64,000 bases of DNA from Parasponia andersonii (lineage: Eukaryota > Streptophyta > Magnoliopsida > Rosales > Cannabaceae), in assembly GCA_002914805.1 (NCBI GenBank), contig JXTB01000100.1:700037-764036 (forward strand), in the 5' to 3' direction. Made by a program: the position numbers and the translations under genes. How positions within the stretch are numbered: position 1 is the first letter of the stretch; each line of letters opens with the position of its first letter. The notes below the pieces were generated by a model. That model saw only the letters and a program-made list of their open reading frames with translations, was not told where the DNA came from and made no database searches. Shown here piece by piece: positions 10,412 through 23,172 of this stretch.

Positions 10412-12651
10412 ATATTTATATGTATCTTATGCAAATATCTAAAAGATTTCATGACAAATAATAAGTAATAAAGAATTATTCGTATAATAAGTTCATATGT
10501 AGAAGACAATATATATTTCTTATTTCATTAGTTTAATTTAAATTATTCTCATTCTATATATTAAAGATGGAATACTTTACTATACTATAGAATGTAGTGT
10601 TATCTATTTCAGCGTGAATGATGAAGTCTCAAATTATCGAAGTGAGTCTTCAGATAAAAACACTAGTGTGTTATCAGAAAGTTATAAGTGCATAAAGTAG
10701 GACATAATGAAATAGAATTTGAGATTAAGTATCGTAACTCAATATTCTAATTTCACTAATTTAATATTATTGCAATAATGCCTTAATTATAGTGATTAAC
10801 GAACTTATTTTTATATTTTTTTTTTATCTTTTTGAGTTAGTAAAGGACTAATTCTGATCTATAGTTTGAACTCCAGTATCTTGAAAAATAAGGTATATGA
10901 AATGCATAAAAAGTTCTTTATAGTGGACACTATTATATAATATCACTTTAAGTTTTTTCAAGTACTTAAAAATAAACCAAAATTCTGGTATTTATTATAT
11001 GAATTTGACTGTGTTATAAGTAAATACGTATACTGTAGTCAACTATTATCCATTAGATGAAAAATGATAACTCCAAAGTAAATATGTATTCGAAGGGTAA
11101 TACGGTGATTTAATACGGCATTGTCTCGGGGGATACGTCTGCAGGTATAGTATATACTTAATGGATTGAATTAATTAGTTATTAATAAGTTTCATATAAA
11201 ATAAATGGCATTTAGTCCAAGAGTTCAATATTGGGCCTATAGTGGTGTACCCTAATATTAATAGACAACGCTCATTTATAATTATGAGCTTATTATAATT
11301 GTGAGTATTCAGTCCATTGGAGTTTAGACTATATAGATCCATCTCGTTTATTATTTAGCTCTTAATTGCCCAATAGTTAATTTGATGATCACTGAGCCCA
11401 ACAAACCTAATAGAGTTGACTACTCTCTCTATAGTTAAAAAAAAATGTTCTCTAGCAATCACAAAAAAAGTACTACACGTGAAACACTCCCCCTTAGAGA
11501 GAGAGAGAGAGAAAATCATCCAGTCTAGGAATTTCAATTCCTTGGGAGTTTCGGCCATCCAGATAAAATCAGATCGAGGAGATCGTCTTATTATTCATCT
11601 ATAGGTCTCTCTGTTGGGAATAAAGAAGGTGACCATATACTGGATCAATCAAACAATTTTTATCTAGATCTAATTTCTATTAGATCAAGATCCTGAAAAG
11701 TTTTGTAACGAAAAATTTTAAATGGCTAATTTTGTTGCGTTATTTATTTTTACAAAATGATGGTGTTCTTGAAATCATTTTTATAAAAATCATTGTCAGA
11801 TTTTATTCCAAAGAATACCATTAATCTAAAGTTTTATTCCTAGATCTTGGATGCAAATAACCTAACTGTTTTAGCTCTTTATTCTATTTTTAGTTCTTGT
11901 TGGCTGTCTGAGACACCAATCTGTATTACTTCTACTGTATTTGCAGACACAATTTTATCTTAGTAAAAGAACTCGCTTTTCTCTCCCAAAAAGTAAAAGT
12001 CTAACTTTGTATCATAATTTTCAGAAATATAAGGTATACTATGCAAAAGAGGATTTAAATCCAAGCTTTATTTTGTAATTTTCCATATAATAAATAATAC
12101 AAATTTATTTACTTTTTGAAATCTTGGCAAATCTCGTAAAGTTTTTTAATCTACAAGTGAAGAAAGCGTTTTAGCATTCTATAGTCTAGATCCACCACTT
12201 ACTAATTTCTTTTTTCTTGAAAATTATATTCTTGTACTTCCAAATTTCTGTACAGTTGATCCATGCTACAAACAAAATATGGAACAAAATTACCGACTTC
12301 TTGAAATCTCATGACAATTTTGCACCTACAAGATAACAATTTTAGTGGCCACAAGTTGATGTTTCTTCTTTATTGAAAATTATCTCGTAGTACTTTCAAA
12401 ATATTTGTACCGTTAATCCATGCTATAAATGAAAAAGTGTTTGGATTGGAGCCAATATCGACCATTATTTCACCATCAACGGAAACTGCGTTGTCCCATC
12501 TACCTCCCTATCTTTATTAATTGTTCCTTTCTACTAACACCAATGCATGACACACTGTTTTGTGGTGTTTCTTTCTTCAGAAGAAAAACCATTTTCTCCT
12601 TTGTAACATAAAATGTACATGTTATCTTTTTTTCTAGAAAATTAACCGTTA
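10412..12651. other. Gene-free stretch, probably decayed repeat
   Basis: I see no coding exon here. The part up to about 11640 has the mixed composition of an old dispersed repeat and is probably the continuation of whatever the Sirevirus entered. A short AG run lies near 11497-11513. From 11640 to 12651 it is plain AT-rich spacer. Confidence 0.35.
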
Positions 12652-12922
12652 TGCTTGGTTTAGAACCCAGATTTTGGAAGGAAAAATATATTACAAGGAA
12701 AAAAATCATGAAAAAAATAATTTTCTTAAAAATTTATAGAATTTTATTTTCATATTTTTAATTTTATTAATTAATATGTCAATATTTTATATAATAAAAA
12801 ATAACATCAAATCAAATTTTTATTTTTTTTTTAAAAAAAATCAATCCTATTTTATTTTAATCCATATAAGAGAAAATTAAATTTTTTTTCTCTCTCCAGA
12901 AACTTAAGTTTCAAACAGAGTC
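12652..12922. mobile_element. Tourist-like MITE, copy 1
   Basis: A 271-base AT-rich element flanked by TTA on both sides (12649-12651 and 12923-12925). Its right end CAAACAGAGTC is the inverted counterpart of the left end, and its interior matches the second copy at 13754-14032 (shared AAAAATTTATAGAATTTTAT and CATCAAATCAAATTTTT). A TTA target duplication and GGCTC(C/T)GTTTG-like ends fit PIF/Harbinger-derived MITEs. Confidence 0.6.
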
Positions 12923-13753
12923 TTATAATTTTTAAAAGATAAAAATATCATACATTGATACATGTAGAGGATTAATAAAAATTATCTATTTTTCTTCGTT
13001 CTTTTGTCTCACATGCTTTATAATTTTATTATAATGCGATATATATTTTTTTTTGATAGAATTTACATGTTAAGTTATAAGATAATAAGATAAGAGAATA
13101 AAAAAGAGAGTCATCGTACAACTGCTCGTGTACGTAAATATATGACCTTTTTAGAATTCATTATGTTAGAGAGAGGAAAAAAAAAAGTTATCAAATGGTT
13201 TTCTCATATATTGCATGGCATAAGATGCATGACTAATTGTAATGTTGTCATTAGATGGAATATATGGACTGGTATTTTTTGATCCTTATGATCTGTGGGC
13301 CAACTTGATCTTTCGATCAATTTGCATCCATTAGACAAAGGTTGCAGCAGTGTTTCCTTTTTAGGGGTTCTACCCTAGTCTTTGCCACAATGCTATTCGT
13401 TAAAAATGTGTAAAATTCAAGAGAAATTTGCGTAAATTTAAAAATGAAAACAAGAAAAAGAGAATGAATGCCTGATGGCTGGATTGAAGAAGTAAATGTT
13501 ATTTAAAAAACTGAATAAGTAGTTGTGGAGATAGACAATCCATTATTCAAGTGGAAGGCTGACCCATTTGGAGCTTACCAGTTGAATTTCCTCAACAATC
13601 TGCCTTTTCAAGATTCAAACTCTTTTCAACTCTTATCTTGATTTCAAATTTTATTGGGGAAAATTAAATGGTTGTCCTTGAAGGATGAGATTTTTGGTGT
13701 AATGTTTCAAGTCACTTTCAACTTAAAAATGCAATTAGTGTGTTGGAGTCTTA
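12923..13753. other. Spacer, nothing recognised
   Basis: AT-rich sequence between the two MITE copies. I see no open frame of note, no RNA gene and no clear repeat structure. Confidence 0.4.
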
Positions 13754-14032
13754 GGCTCCATTTAGGATCCGGGAAAAAAAAAAAAAAAAACTGCTGAGGA
13801 AAAAAATCATGAAAAATAAAAAGAAAATATTTTTCTTAAAAATTTATAGAATTTTATTTTTTATATCTTTGTTTTTACTAATTAATGTGTCTGATATTTT
13901 ATATATATAAAAATACATCAAATCAAATTTTTCTTTTTTTTGAATAATTTTTTTTGAATTTTTTGTTTCAATCTAAAGAGGAGAAAAATGAAATCTTTTG
14001 AAATTTTTTTTTTACCTCATCCAAACGGAGCC
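13754..14032. mobile_element. Tourist-like MITE, copy 2
   Basis: Begins GGCTCCATTTAGGAT and ends CCAAACGGAGCC, which are terminal inverted repeats. It is flanked by TTA on the left and TTT on the right, a target duplication with one change. It is 279 bases long, and the interior is homologous to 12652-12922, so it is a second member of the same family about 1 kb away. Confidence 0.7.
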
Positions 14033-15049
14033 TTTTAAAGCTTTAAGCTAAGACTCTTCTCTCATAGTGGATCAATTGAGTTTGATTAGAAAAATAATTC
14101 TAGACCCACTAGTGATTAGTGCAATTTCGCAAGTTAAGTTGTTAGCTTATATTTCTCGACAAATGTATTATTTTATGGGTCCTACCTAAAGTTGCCAAAA
14201 GTCACGAGAAGAAAGAATGACATAGTAGTCCTGATCGTTACACAGCAATCGAGCCCAAAGTAGCTCATGTGCTCTTTAGATTAGAGGGAATAGATTATGT
14301 GGATTTTTGGGCAAGAGATGGAATTAGATTGGTACATTTTGTTGGTTTATGCTGCTAGCTGCAGTGTGGAGGTATGGTAATACTCTTTTTTTTTTTTTTT
14401 TTTTTGCTCGGACTAAATTTTTCTCACTCTATTTGTGCCCCACTACCATGAAATCCAAATACCCCATATTTTTTGAAATAAAAATAAAATTCATCCAATT
14501 CAATGACGATCCAATATAAAAACGAGAAAAATGAGCCAAAACAAATAAACATATCAATTGTTATAATTACCCTTCAGGTTTTGAAACTTTTGTTTAAGTC
14601 ATGTTTGGTATTGAGCAAAGAAAATGGAAGGAAAAAATGAGAGAAAATGTGTTTTAAAAAAAAAACAAAAAAAAAACAAAAGAAGAGAAAGAAAATGTGT
14701 AGATTTGGGAAAACAAAATGTCTTTCATAAATGGAAGATTGTCTTGGGCACGCCGCAAGTCGTATTACTCTTGGCTGGGTTCACAAAATCGTACTAGTGA
14801 TTTGATTAGAATAAATAAAGGGAAGCACAAAATTTATAATAAGAGAGAATAAATTTAATACATTAGCAAAAGATGTCCAAGTATTCAGAGGTTTGATCAA
14901 AGTCATCCGCAAAATGAATGTGTTTCACTACTGTAGTCACACCTCCATATGGAACAAACTAATAATGTAAAGAAAACGCCGAATGGTTAATAACAAAATG
15001 AAATAAAATATAATTCACTCCTCTGTAGTCTACTCTCTCAAACTCGAGC
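14033..15049. other. Spacer downstream of the lipid-transfer gene
   Basis: AT-rich sequence with a long T run near 14385-14405 and A runs near 14656. It will include the 3' untranslated part of the minus-strand gene that ends at 15050. I see no further gene. Confidence 0.4.
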
Positions 15050-15697
15050 TTAGATCCATGACAAGGACGCAACTACAACGCCAAGTAGGGAACCAACCGA
15101 AATCGAGAGCACGGATGAACCGGAACTTCCGGGGGAGGGTGACGGAGCCTGTCCGTTAATGGCACCGACACCCGACTCCGGCGCCGCCACCGTGGAAGTC
15201 GGAGATGATTTTGCTGGTGAGAGTGCTGAAACAGATATGAGGGAAATAAAAGATAAAAGCTTAAGATTATGGCAAACCACATGCAACAGAAACAGCAGTA
15301 ACGTAAACTGGTCAAGCATATTCTCTCAACAAGGTAAAAACAGCAAAGAAGGTCCCCGCCTACTAGTTTTTAATGGTGTACACGTGTCAACTACTGATGG
15401 GTTGGTCAACTATTTTAATTTTTTGGTAGTGTGTGAAAATTTTGAACTGCCCACTGTGTAACAGTAGCCACTACAACTAGGATGGTCAACTCAGAATTTT
15501 CAGTCTTCACTTTCCCAAGTAGCGACTCACCAACAATTAATACATACTCAAAAAAACAATAAACAAAAATAAATGCCAAAATCCATCAATGGTAACAACT
15601 TCTCGGGTCCAACTTTTAATTCATAGTCAATCACATGCCACTGTCATTATTGGTTAGCTCCACAGTCCTTCCCCAAACCCCCTAATCCCAAGAGGTA

Positions 15698-15728
<31 letters not shown>

Positions 15729-16987
15729 GTAGTAGAGATAAAATTGGAAAAATGGAAAACACGACCCAATTGCGAATCTCCGTTGACAAATATAGAAAAA
15801 GTTGCTGGATATGTTATCACAAGACATTGCCAACCAGATTGGAATTAAACTGATATGAATACCAGACCAGAACTACCTTTTCCTCAACAGATCCCATAAC
15901 TCTTCACATATTAAATCAGTTTTGATTTTAAATCAATATAATGTTTTAAATAGAAAGAATTGTGAGTGGTTTAAGACTAGGATAANNNNNNNNNNNNNNN
16001 NNNNNNNNNNNNNNNNNNNNNNNNNNNNNNNNNNNNNNNNNNNNNNAAAAAAAAAAAAGAAAAAGTTAAAATAGGCTAATGGGATATGTCCAAAATAAAT
16101 ATACATGAAAGAAAAATATTTTGAAAATAAAAAACGTAAGAAGAAAAGCAATTAAGAAAAAATTTCTCTTGACAGGAGAAAAAACAAAAACTTGGATCCC
16201 AGATGAGTTTAAAATAAAGAGTCCTTAAATAAGAAAAGCAAAAGCCAGATTATTTTACAGAAACAAACATGTAAAAACTATTACAATTGTAGCCTCTCAA
16301 AAAAATAAAAAAAAAAGCTAGTGAAAACATACAGAGCTTTAATTATTTCTGGAAAACTATTTTCAAGGTGAGAGAATACACTACAGCCGAAAAAAAATAT
16401 TACGCGAGAAAAGACATATCTTAATTCAAAAGGACAAAAAAAAATGTAAGGGAGAAAAATAATGAAAGCTTTTCCCTGACATTTTAATTTAGTACTCCCA
16501 ATTCCAAAACCTATTTTTCAAGCTAAAAATCTGAAAAAATAAAAAATAAAAATAATTAGCCAAAAATAAAACTGAAAAAGGAAATAAATAAAAGAAAATA
16601 TAAGAAAAACGACAACTCACATCCGCAATTAGCGGCGGAAGGGGCAGGGACTTTGCAAGCCTGGGGGAGAGAGGTGGCCTTGGTGATGTTCAAAACGACG
16701 CCGAGCTGGGCGCTGCTCTTGAAGGCCTCGCAGAGGCAGTCAGGGTCGGCTTTGAGGACAGTCTTGAGACCCGCACAGCACGTGCCCTCTGGCTTCGTCA
16801 CCGTGCTCCCGTTCGACACGAACGACAGACAGTCCGCCATGTTCAGTATCAGGCTCGAGCAGTCCACCGCTGGAGCCGGCGCGTGGTGCCCAGACGCCGC
16901 CCCCTGCGCCTGTCCCGCCCCTAACGCCGCCATCACCAGGTACACCACCACCACCACCATCAGACCCATGCCCATTTTCCATGCCAT
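15050..16987 (-). CDS. GPI-anchored non-specific lipid-transfer protein (LTPG-like)
   Basis: Exons 16987-16621 and 15225-15050 (minus) join in phase at GGAT|CACTC (donor GTGAGT, acceptor TTTCAG) to give 180 residues. There is a hydrophobic signal peptide ([20 protein letters not shown]). Next comes an eight-Cys domain in the order C-C-CC-CXC-C-C (VDCSS, ADCLSF, GTCCAG, DCLCEA, QACKV, ANCG), the four-disulfide fold that holds lipid in nsLTPs. A Ser/Pro-rich linker ([12 protein letters not shown]) and a hydrophobic tail ending VVVASLSWI follow, fitting GPI attachment. Such proteins sit on the outer plasma membrane and help export cuticular lipids. Related genes often have a third small exon, which could hide in the 1.4-kb intron around the N gap, so the linker may be incomplete. 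Confidence 0.85.
15698..15727. repeat. (AAT)n microsatellite in LTPG intron
   Basis: About ten uninterrupted AAT units inside the intron of the lipid-transfer gene. It is likely length-polymorphic. Confidence 0.9.
15986..16046. other. Assembly gap (61 N)
   Basis: Sixty-one unresolved bases directly followed by a 12-base A run, inside the LTPG intron. The true length is unknown. Low-complexity sequence probably broke the assembly. Confidence 0.98.
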
Positions 16988-17110
16988 TTTTTAAAAATAT
17001 TTTTGGTTTTATGTTTTTGGGTAAAGAATTAGAAAGAGAAAGTGAGGAGAGAGAGAGAAAGAGGCTGTGTGAAAATGTAGTGAGATATCGGAGAATGTGG
17101 GGATGTGCAG

Positions 17111-17124
17111 GGGTTTAAATAGTG
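17111..17124 (-). promoter_or_regulatory. TATA box of the LTPG-like gene
   Basis: The minus strand reads CACTATTTAAACCC about 125 bases before the start codon at 16987. The leader between is GA/CT-rich (GAGAGAGAGAAAG on the plus strand near 17048), which is common in plant promoters. Confidence 0.5.
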
Positions 17125-17502
17125 GAAAATGGAGGGTGAGAAGGAAAGAAAGAAAAGGGGATTTTTATTTTAGTTTTGTTTTTTATTTTTAACTGAACTT
17201 TTTTTTTAATTGATTATTTATTTTGGTTATTTATCTTGGGCTTTGGGGTTCGAGATTGATGGATGCATGGCTTAAGAAAGGTGTAATGAATTGGGAGAGA
17301 TAGAGAGGGTGGGACCAGTGCCAAGTGTGAAATCAAGTCGGTGTGATGGAGTGCGTGTGGACACGCGTCGCACATCGCTTGCACCCGGCTTGCATGCCCA
17401 TGGACGGACGGGATTCCCTACGGCTGACACCATTTCTCCTTTTGTGGATTCGCACTGTCAAAACTAAAGTGAAATACTCGGGGCACGTGGTACTTTTTAC
17501 AT

Positions 17503-18044
17503 TAGCCTTAATGACACAAATGGCGCTTGAATATCGTAATTTGATTCTCAAAATTTCAAAATTTTAATTGGGATATAAATATTTCTAAATTTTTTTATTT
17601 ATAATAATTTAGTCTGTAATTATTTAAATTATAACGTATTATCAAATTTTTGACAAAAATATATATAAGAAGTATGTAATAATATCTAAAAATATATTTT
17701 AAAAATAATTTAATAATTTTAAAAATAATAATAAATAATCACGTAAAAATTTTTTAAAAATTTTGCAATTTTAAGAACACTAAAAAATATGAAAAATGTA
17801 TCTTTTTTTCTTTTTAATTTTTTTTATTCAATATATTTTCTTTTAAATATATTTTTAGATGCTACAATGTGCTTTCTATTTATATTTTTTTATTAAAAAT
17901 TTAACAATATATTATAATTTAGATAATTCAAGAACTAAATTGTTAAAAATCCGAAAATTTAAAGACTATTTGTATCACAATTGAAACTTTAAGGACTAAA
18001 TTATCACAAATGTGATAATTCAGGGAGCATTAGTGCCATAAACC
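17503..18044. mobile_element. Mutator-type foldback MITE with 9-bp TSD
   Basis: A 542-base element flanked by identical TTTTTACAT at 17494-17502 and 18045-18053. The left half, read forward from TTAATGACACAAATGGCGC, aligns over ~200 bases with the reverse complement of the right half, which starts GTTTATGGCACTAATGC. Both halves share an inner TCTAAAAATATATTT. Long imperfect inverted repeats and a 9-bp target duplication are the signature of Mutator-like non-autonomous elements. No coding sequence is present. Confidence 0.75.
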
Positions 18045-18053
18045 TTTTTACAT

Positions 18054-20026
18054 AGTGGTAAATCCGTAAATGAAAATTAGGAAATTGGTTTTGAATCACC
18101 TTTAATTTCTTCTTTAAAAAAAAAAAAAAAAAAAAAGAAGACAAAAAATGTATTTTCAAACTGGACCTTTATTATTTCATCTATTTCTACACAACCCCTT
18201 TATTTTCTTAAAATAGCGGAGTACATCTTGATTCGTTGCATGAAACTTTAGAATTTTTTTTTTTAAGTTAAGCCCACTTTTTTCAAAAAAAGAAAAAGAA
18301 ACGTTAGAATTTAATCCTCCAAAAAAAATAAAAATAAGAACTTAGAATTTATTTACCTCTCAATTCTATTCACCCTATGCAAAACTTCAGGGAAATGACA
18401 AAACTTAGTGATCAGTTACAAAAGATCTAGTCTACGCCAGTTTAAGAATTGCACTATACAGGTTTCCTAATAATATTTAAATTTTTGTTTTTAAATGCTC
18501 TAAAAAATGATATCGTACTATCTAGATTTGTGTTTGATTTTTAAAAGAGGTGAAAAGAAAAAGAGAATGAGAGATGTTTAGTAAGTCTCTATTTTTAGTC
18601 GGAAAATTTTAAGAATTATTGTGTAACTAATTATTTTAAGTCAAATTTTGTGAAATATGATTAGAGTTGATTCTATTATCATAATATAAATTGTTTAGAA
18701 TATTATTCTACAATCACATAATTCATAATTTATCAAATATTTAAATTATATTTTTGAACATCATAATAATTTTATAAATTTAATTTACTGTACACCTAAG
18801 CCTTTTTTTTTACAAGTACTTCTTGCTCGTAGCACATCACATCGATACCAAAATGGTCCATCTAAATACATGTTTGTGTATCCTAATATAAAGTAAAATG
18901 GTATACAAGCTTGAATCCAAAAATTACCAATAATAAGTTTTCCTTCTTAATAATCTCCTTAATTCAGCTGACATGAGATATCGATTTCAGAGGTAAATAA
19001 TTTACAAAACAAAAGGGTTTCCTATATTTCGAAGTAAGGTTGGTTTTATGATATTTAAATTTAGAAAATTGGAAACATAAAACCTCTTAAAAATTATTTT
19101 TGCAAAAAGGTCTACCTTTAGATTTTTCTACCTAAAGGGCCTTGATGGTTGATAAAATTACCTTTTGTCCAATATTTCAAAAAAATACTTTAAACAAATT
19201 CTTAAAAAAAAAAAGGTGGACAGCCATAGTGGTCTTTGAATTTTTTAAAATATGAAAATTTAGTTCATGAATTAAATAAATAGCAAAATCGGTCTTTGAA
19301 TTTTATCTTTAAGTGAAAATTTAGTGTAAATTACTAAAATTATTAAATTCAAGAACCAATGGAGCCATTTACTTGAATCAGAAATTGAGCTGTAACATTT
19401 TGAAAAGTTTTAGGGACTAGTGGGTGCATGTAAGTATGTAACCCCTTTAAAAAGTAATAATAATAATAATAACATCCACCATTTCCCTATTTCTAATTTT
19501 CCCCGTGACCACCCTATCTCTCCCGGCGATCTAGGTCCTCCTTCATCAGATCTCCTCATCTCTCCTCAAAGTTTTTCTTTCCAACAACCCTTTCTCTCAA
19601 GTAGCCCTAAAGGAGTAGCCACCTGAGGCCCAGAAGGGGCAATTCCTTCCCCTAATCTCCCCAAATTTTATTTTTATGCAAATACCTTGTAAACTTTTCC
19701 AAAATTAGTTCTCACCTCCTCTAAATTTATCCTTTGCCCTCCCAGAACTTTTGGAATTTCAAGTATGCTCCCTTATATTTTGAGTCAAGTCCTTTCTATA
19801 ATTTAAGTACAGTCAATTTTTGCTCCAAAATTTAAAAAATTTCAATTATGCCCCCCCTCAAATTGTTAGTTAAACCCTTCCTACAATTCGAGCACACCTA
19901 ATTTTTACCTCCGCTGAATTAAATTTTTGGCTCCTCCCCTGAGCAGCCCCCCTCAATTGTTTTAATTATGTAAAAGAAAATAGATTCATAAAAATTTAGC
20001 ATGTAAGCCATCCCTCGATTTGTTTT
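18054..20026. other. Gene-free spacer with repeat-like segments
   Basis: No gene is supported. Positions about 19215-19430 look like a second, more decayed foldback: GGTCTTTGAATTTT near the left pairs loosely with the reverse complement of TTTTAGGGACTAGTGG at the right. Positions about 19650-19950 hold three loose repeats of a unit with AATTTCAA(G/T)TATGC followed by GTCAAGTCC- or GTTAAACCC-like sequence. Confidence 0.4.
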
Positions 20027-20505
20027 TGTTGATAATGTGACTCTTGGATTAAGAGTTAGTTAATTAGTTGAATTAGTTAGAGTCCTTAATGGCCAAGACT
20101 GCAGCTTGACACGTGGAAGAGTTAGGTAATAGACTTATTCAAATTCTATCAAAGCTTATTATACATACAAGAGAAAATAGAGGGATGCGAGATTAGAATT
20201 ACTGAAAGGGAATTGGTGAGTGTGAGATTGCTCCGAAGAACTTGTTTTTGATTTCTGAGTGAATTGAGTTTAGGCACTGGGTTTTTTTATGTGATTGTAT
20301 TAAGTTCTGGAGTCTAGTTCTTACCAATTATTGTATTCAAACTCATGTGATCTGATAGTGAATTGGAGCTAGGGGTCGTTTCCCGCTGCCTTGGATGTAG
20401 GGTCTCATATTGAAAACTGAACCGAGTAAATTTGGTGTTTCTCTTCTTTCTTAGTGTTCTGCGATTGAGTCTTGTCTTGTTGACTAGGTGTTCTAAATCA
20501 CTACA
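20027..20505 (+). repeat. Candidate solo LTR (copia-like)
   Basis: A 479-base stretch begins TGTTGATAATGTGAC and ends AATCACTACA. The flanks GTTTT (20022-20026) and GCTTT (20506-20510) match at 4 of 5 positions. It has the texture of a copia LTR, with a TATTATACATACAAG TATA-like region and a more GC-balanced leader-like half. No second copy in the window confirms it. Confidence 0.45.
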
Positions 20506-22174
20506 GCTTTAAATTATGAAAAGTTATTCTTGTAAAACCCAAAAAGAACCTTGAGATTGAAACTCCTCCAAACCACCTCCCCCTAAAAAAAATTGAATTT
20601 TATCTTTTCTCCAAATATTAAATTAGGATTTAGTTATCTTATCCCAAAACAATGAATTAGGATTTGTTTTGTTTATTTTAACTACCACATGTATAGTAAT
20701 TAACACTATTGAAATCTATCTTATTGCCAAATATCTACACACACCAAAAAAAAAAAAACAAAAAAAACCAAAGAATTTATTTATTTTTAATCTCGCATAT
20801 ACTGTATTAAAACCGCATCGTTTAGAATTTTATCGTCGAGGCTCCAGTCATAATATGTAGCTCCTGCTTAAAATTTCTGGACTAAAGAGGTCCCTAGTAT
20901 GGCAAAGACAATCAGTACCTAAACTAATCAGATATTACCAATTTACTATGCCCTTTTAGTAAACAATTTAGATGTAGGCTTTTTTTTATAAAAAAAAAAA
21001 TAAACATAAATGAAAGAGCACTCAAGAGGCCTCTTTGCAAGGACACCCTTTAAAATTTTGCTAATTATGAAGAGAAAATCTTTTAACCATGTATTTGTTT
21101 TTGTAATTCTTTGTGGATTAACATAGTATCTCTTGGAATTACAAATATATACTATTATATTTGTAACGAATAACTGAAGCACTCATTGGTACATATTTTT
21201 CATAATCAATTTGGTGAATACGGTGAAAACTTTCCCTAAAAACATGTCAAGGACAATATTTAAACTGCTTTGTTTGATATTGTTTTTAAGGATAAATATA
21301 CTATTAAATAATATTATAATGAATTTATATAATGTATTGTCAGATCATTCTATACAACTCCTTGCAAGGTGTCCAATCTTATAACAATATTACATATTTT
21401 TCAAATTATATAGTATATAGATATATATATATGGGAGAGTTCTCTATTTTTGTTTTTGCTCTATCCACAGGTATTTTGTCTGATTTGAAAGTGTCCTACA
21501 ATAATAGGTTAATTTTTCTAATTTACATTCCAATTCAAATTTAAAAATGAAACCAATTTTCTTCTTTACTTCTATTTTTCAATTTCATACCATAATGAGT
21601 TTTAGGAATATTTCTTTATATATGTGTAATGGAATAAAGTACTCCATTTAAATTTATAGACAATTCTAATCTTATTTTTCTTATTTTATTTTAGTTTTAC
21701 TTTTTTAATATAAAATAAAATATCTTTTAGAATTTAATTTACTATACTTCATAAATATAAGTATAGACCATGATTTATCTTTAATTTTTGTAAAGAAAAT
21801 TATTACCTATAATTTGAATTTTTAATTTTTTTTCTTGATTTGTTTATCAAATTTTCTTACAACATGCATTGATATTTTAACTTTATTTTTTTAACATAAT
21901 TTTTTTTTTTGTAACTTTAGTATAGGATCCTGAGTTTATAATCTGTTTTTTGTTGAAAGAGTCTCAGGTTCGGCTTGTACCAAATACACCACATGACACA
22001 AAATGGCCATTCTAGGTACGAATTTGTGAGTGTTGGTGATATCAGATGGAGATAGTCAATGACGGACATAGACGAAAAGAGGTTCAGATTGATGTGAAAA
22101 TTAGTAAGTCGCCAAGATTGTCGCGCATGCTTGCTAGAGAATAGGGCATGTCCAATGGATTCCGAAGCCGAGTT

Positions 22175-22200
22175 AGAGAGAGAGAGAGAGAGAGAGAGAG
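22175..22200. repeat. (AG)n microsatellite
   Basis: Thirteen AG units in a row in otherwise unannotated spacer. Confidence 0.9.
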
Positions 22201-23040
22201 CAGGTTGCCGAAGTAATAATATTTCGCTGTGAAAGTGTAGTGGAAACAGGTAAAGCTTCAGAATAAACTCTCCAAATGAAAAATCTTTATTTATCTTAAT
22301 AGACTTTCACATCTATTCTTTGTGTGACTCGAACCTAGGAATAAAATTCTAGATAGTAAGTACTCTTATATTTTATACCAATACATGTTTTAAATTAATC
22401 ATTTTTCATGACGTATAATTTTTTATTTTAAGCATATTTTATATATAATATTAATTTACTTTTCATCTGGAAATCTAAATTATACCTGTTTGCAATTTGT
22501 TATTGCTTGTAAAACTGTTGTTCTAAACATATATATTATATTTTTTAAAAAAGATCGTTTTATTGTGTATATCTGTAAAATTGCATGTTCAATCGATTAA
22601 TTTGAACGCATTTCAAGGTTTGCTTTGATGAATATTTTACGGTAAAAATATAAAAACAAAAATAAAAAACTAAATTATCATTGGTGCACGTCTCTCTCTC
22701 TTCATTTCAAATTCAGCGGAGGCGCATTAAGATTTCTTTTTTCTCTTTTAAGATTTGAAACGCTCTAGACCTCCAAGAATTTCAGTATAGATATTTTGAA
22801 GCTCAATATGAATTGAGATCCACTTCATAATTTTTGATAGATCAAGTGGATTTATGTTGTCCTTGTAAAGAAATATACTCGTATACTTGAAAGATAGTGA
22901 TAGGATCTCACTTAGTATATGACTTTTAATAACATATAAGGTGATAAAAGAATTCTTACAAATGAACTAGTGAATTGAAATTTATAATAAATATGTTGAA
23001 TGATATTTATTACTTTGTGTGGTAACAAATTATATGTTAT

Positions 23041-23172
23041 ATCAGATGGTATTAAAAAAATGTGATATGTGATGTTTAATATTATTTTATGCTTAAAATA
23101 GTACTTACCAGATGATATTAAAAAAGTTTGATATGTGATATTTAATATTATTCTATGCTCTAAATAATACTC
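23041..23172. repeat. Tandem duplication, two ~67-bp units
   Basis: ATCAGATGGTATTAAAAAAA... (23041-23107) is followed directly by CCAGATGATATTAAAAAAGT... (23108-23172). Both units share GATATGTGAT(G/A)TTTAATATT and TATGCT segments. They differ by a handful of substitutions. Confidence 0.75.

Noticed and set aside
17343..17567. Open frame of 74 codons upstream of the LTPG gene
   Set aside because: It overlaps the left end of the Mutator-type MITE and shows no protein family features.
19420..19626. Pro/Ser-rich plus-strand frame
   Set aside because: Composition comes from a C/T-rich tract, with no domain and no exon partners.
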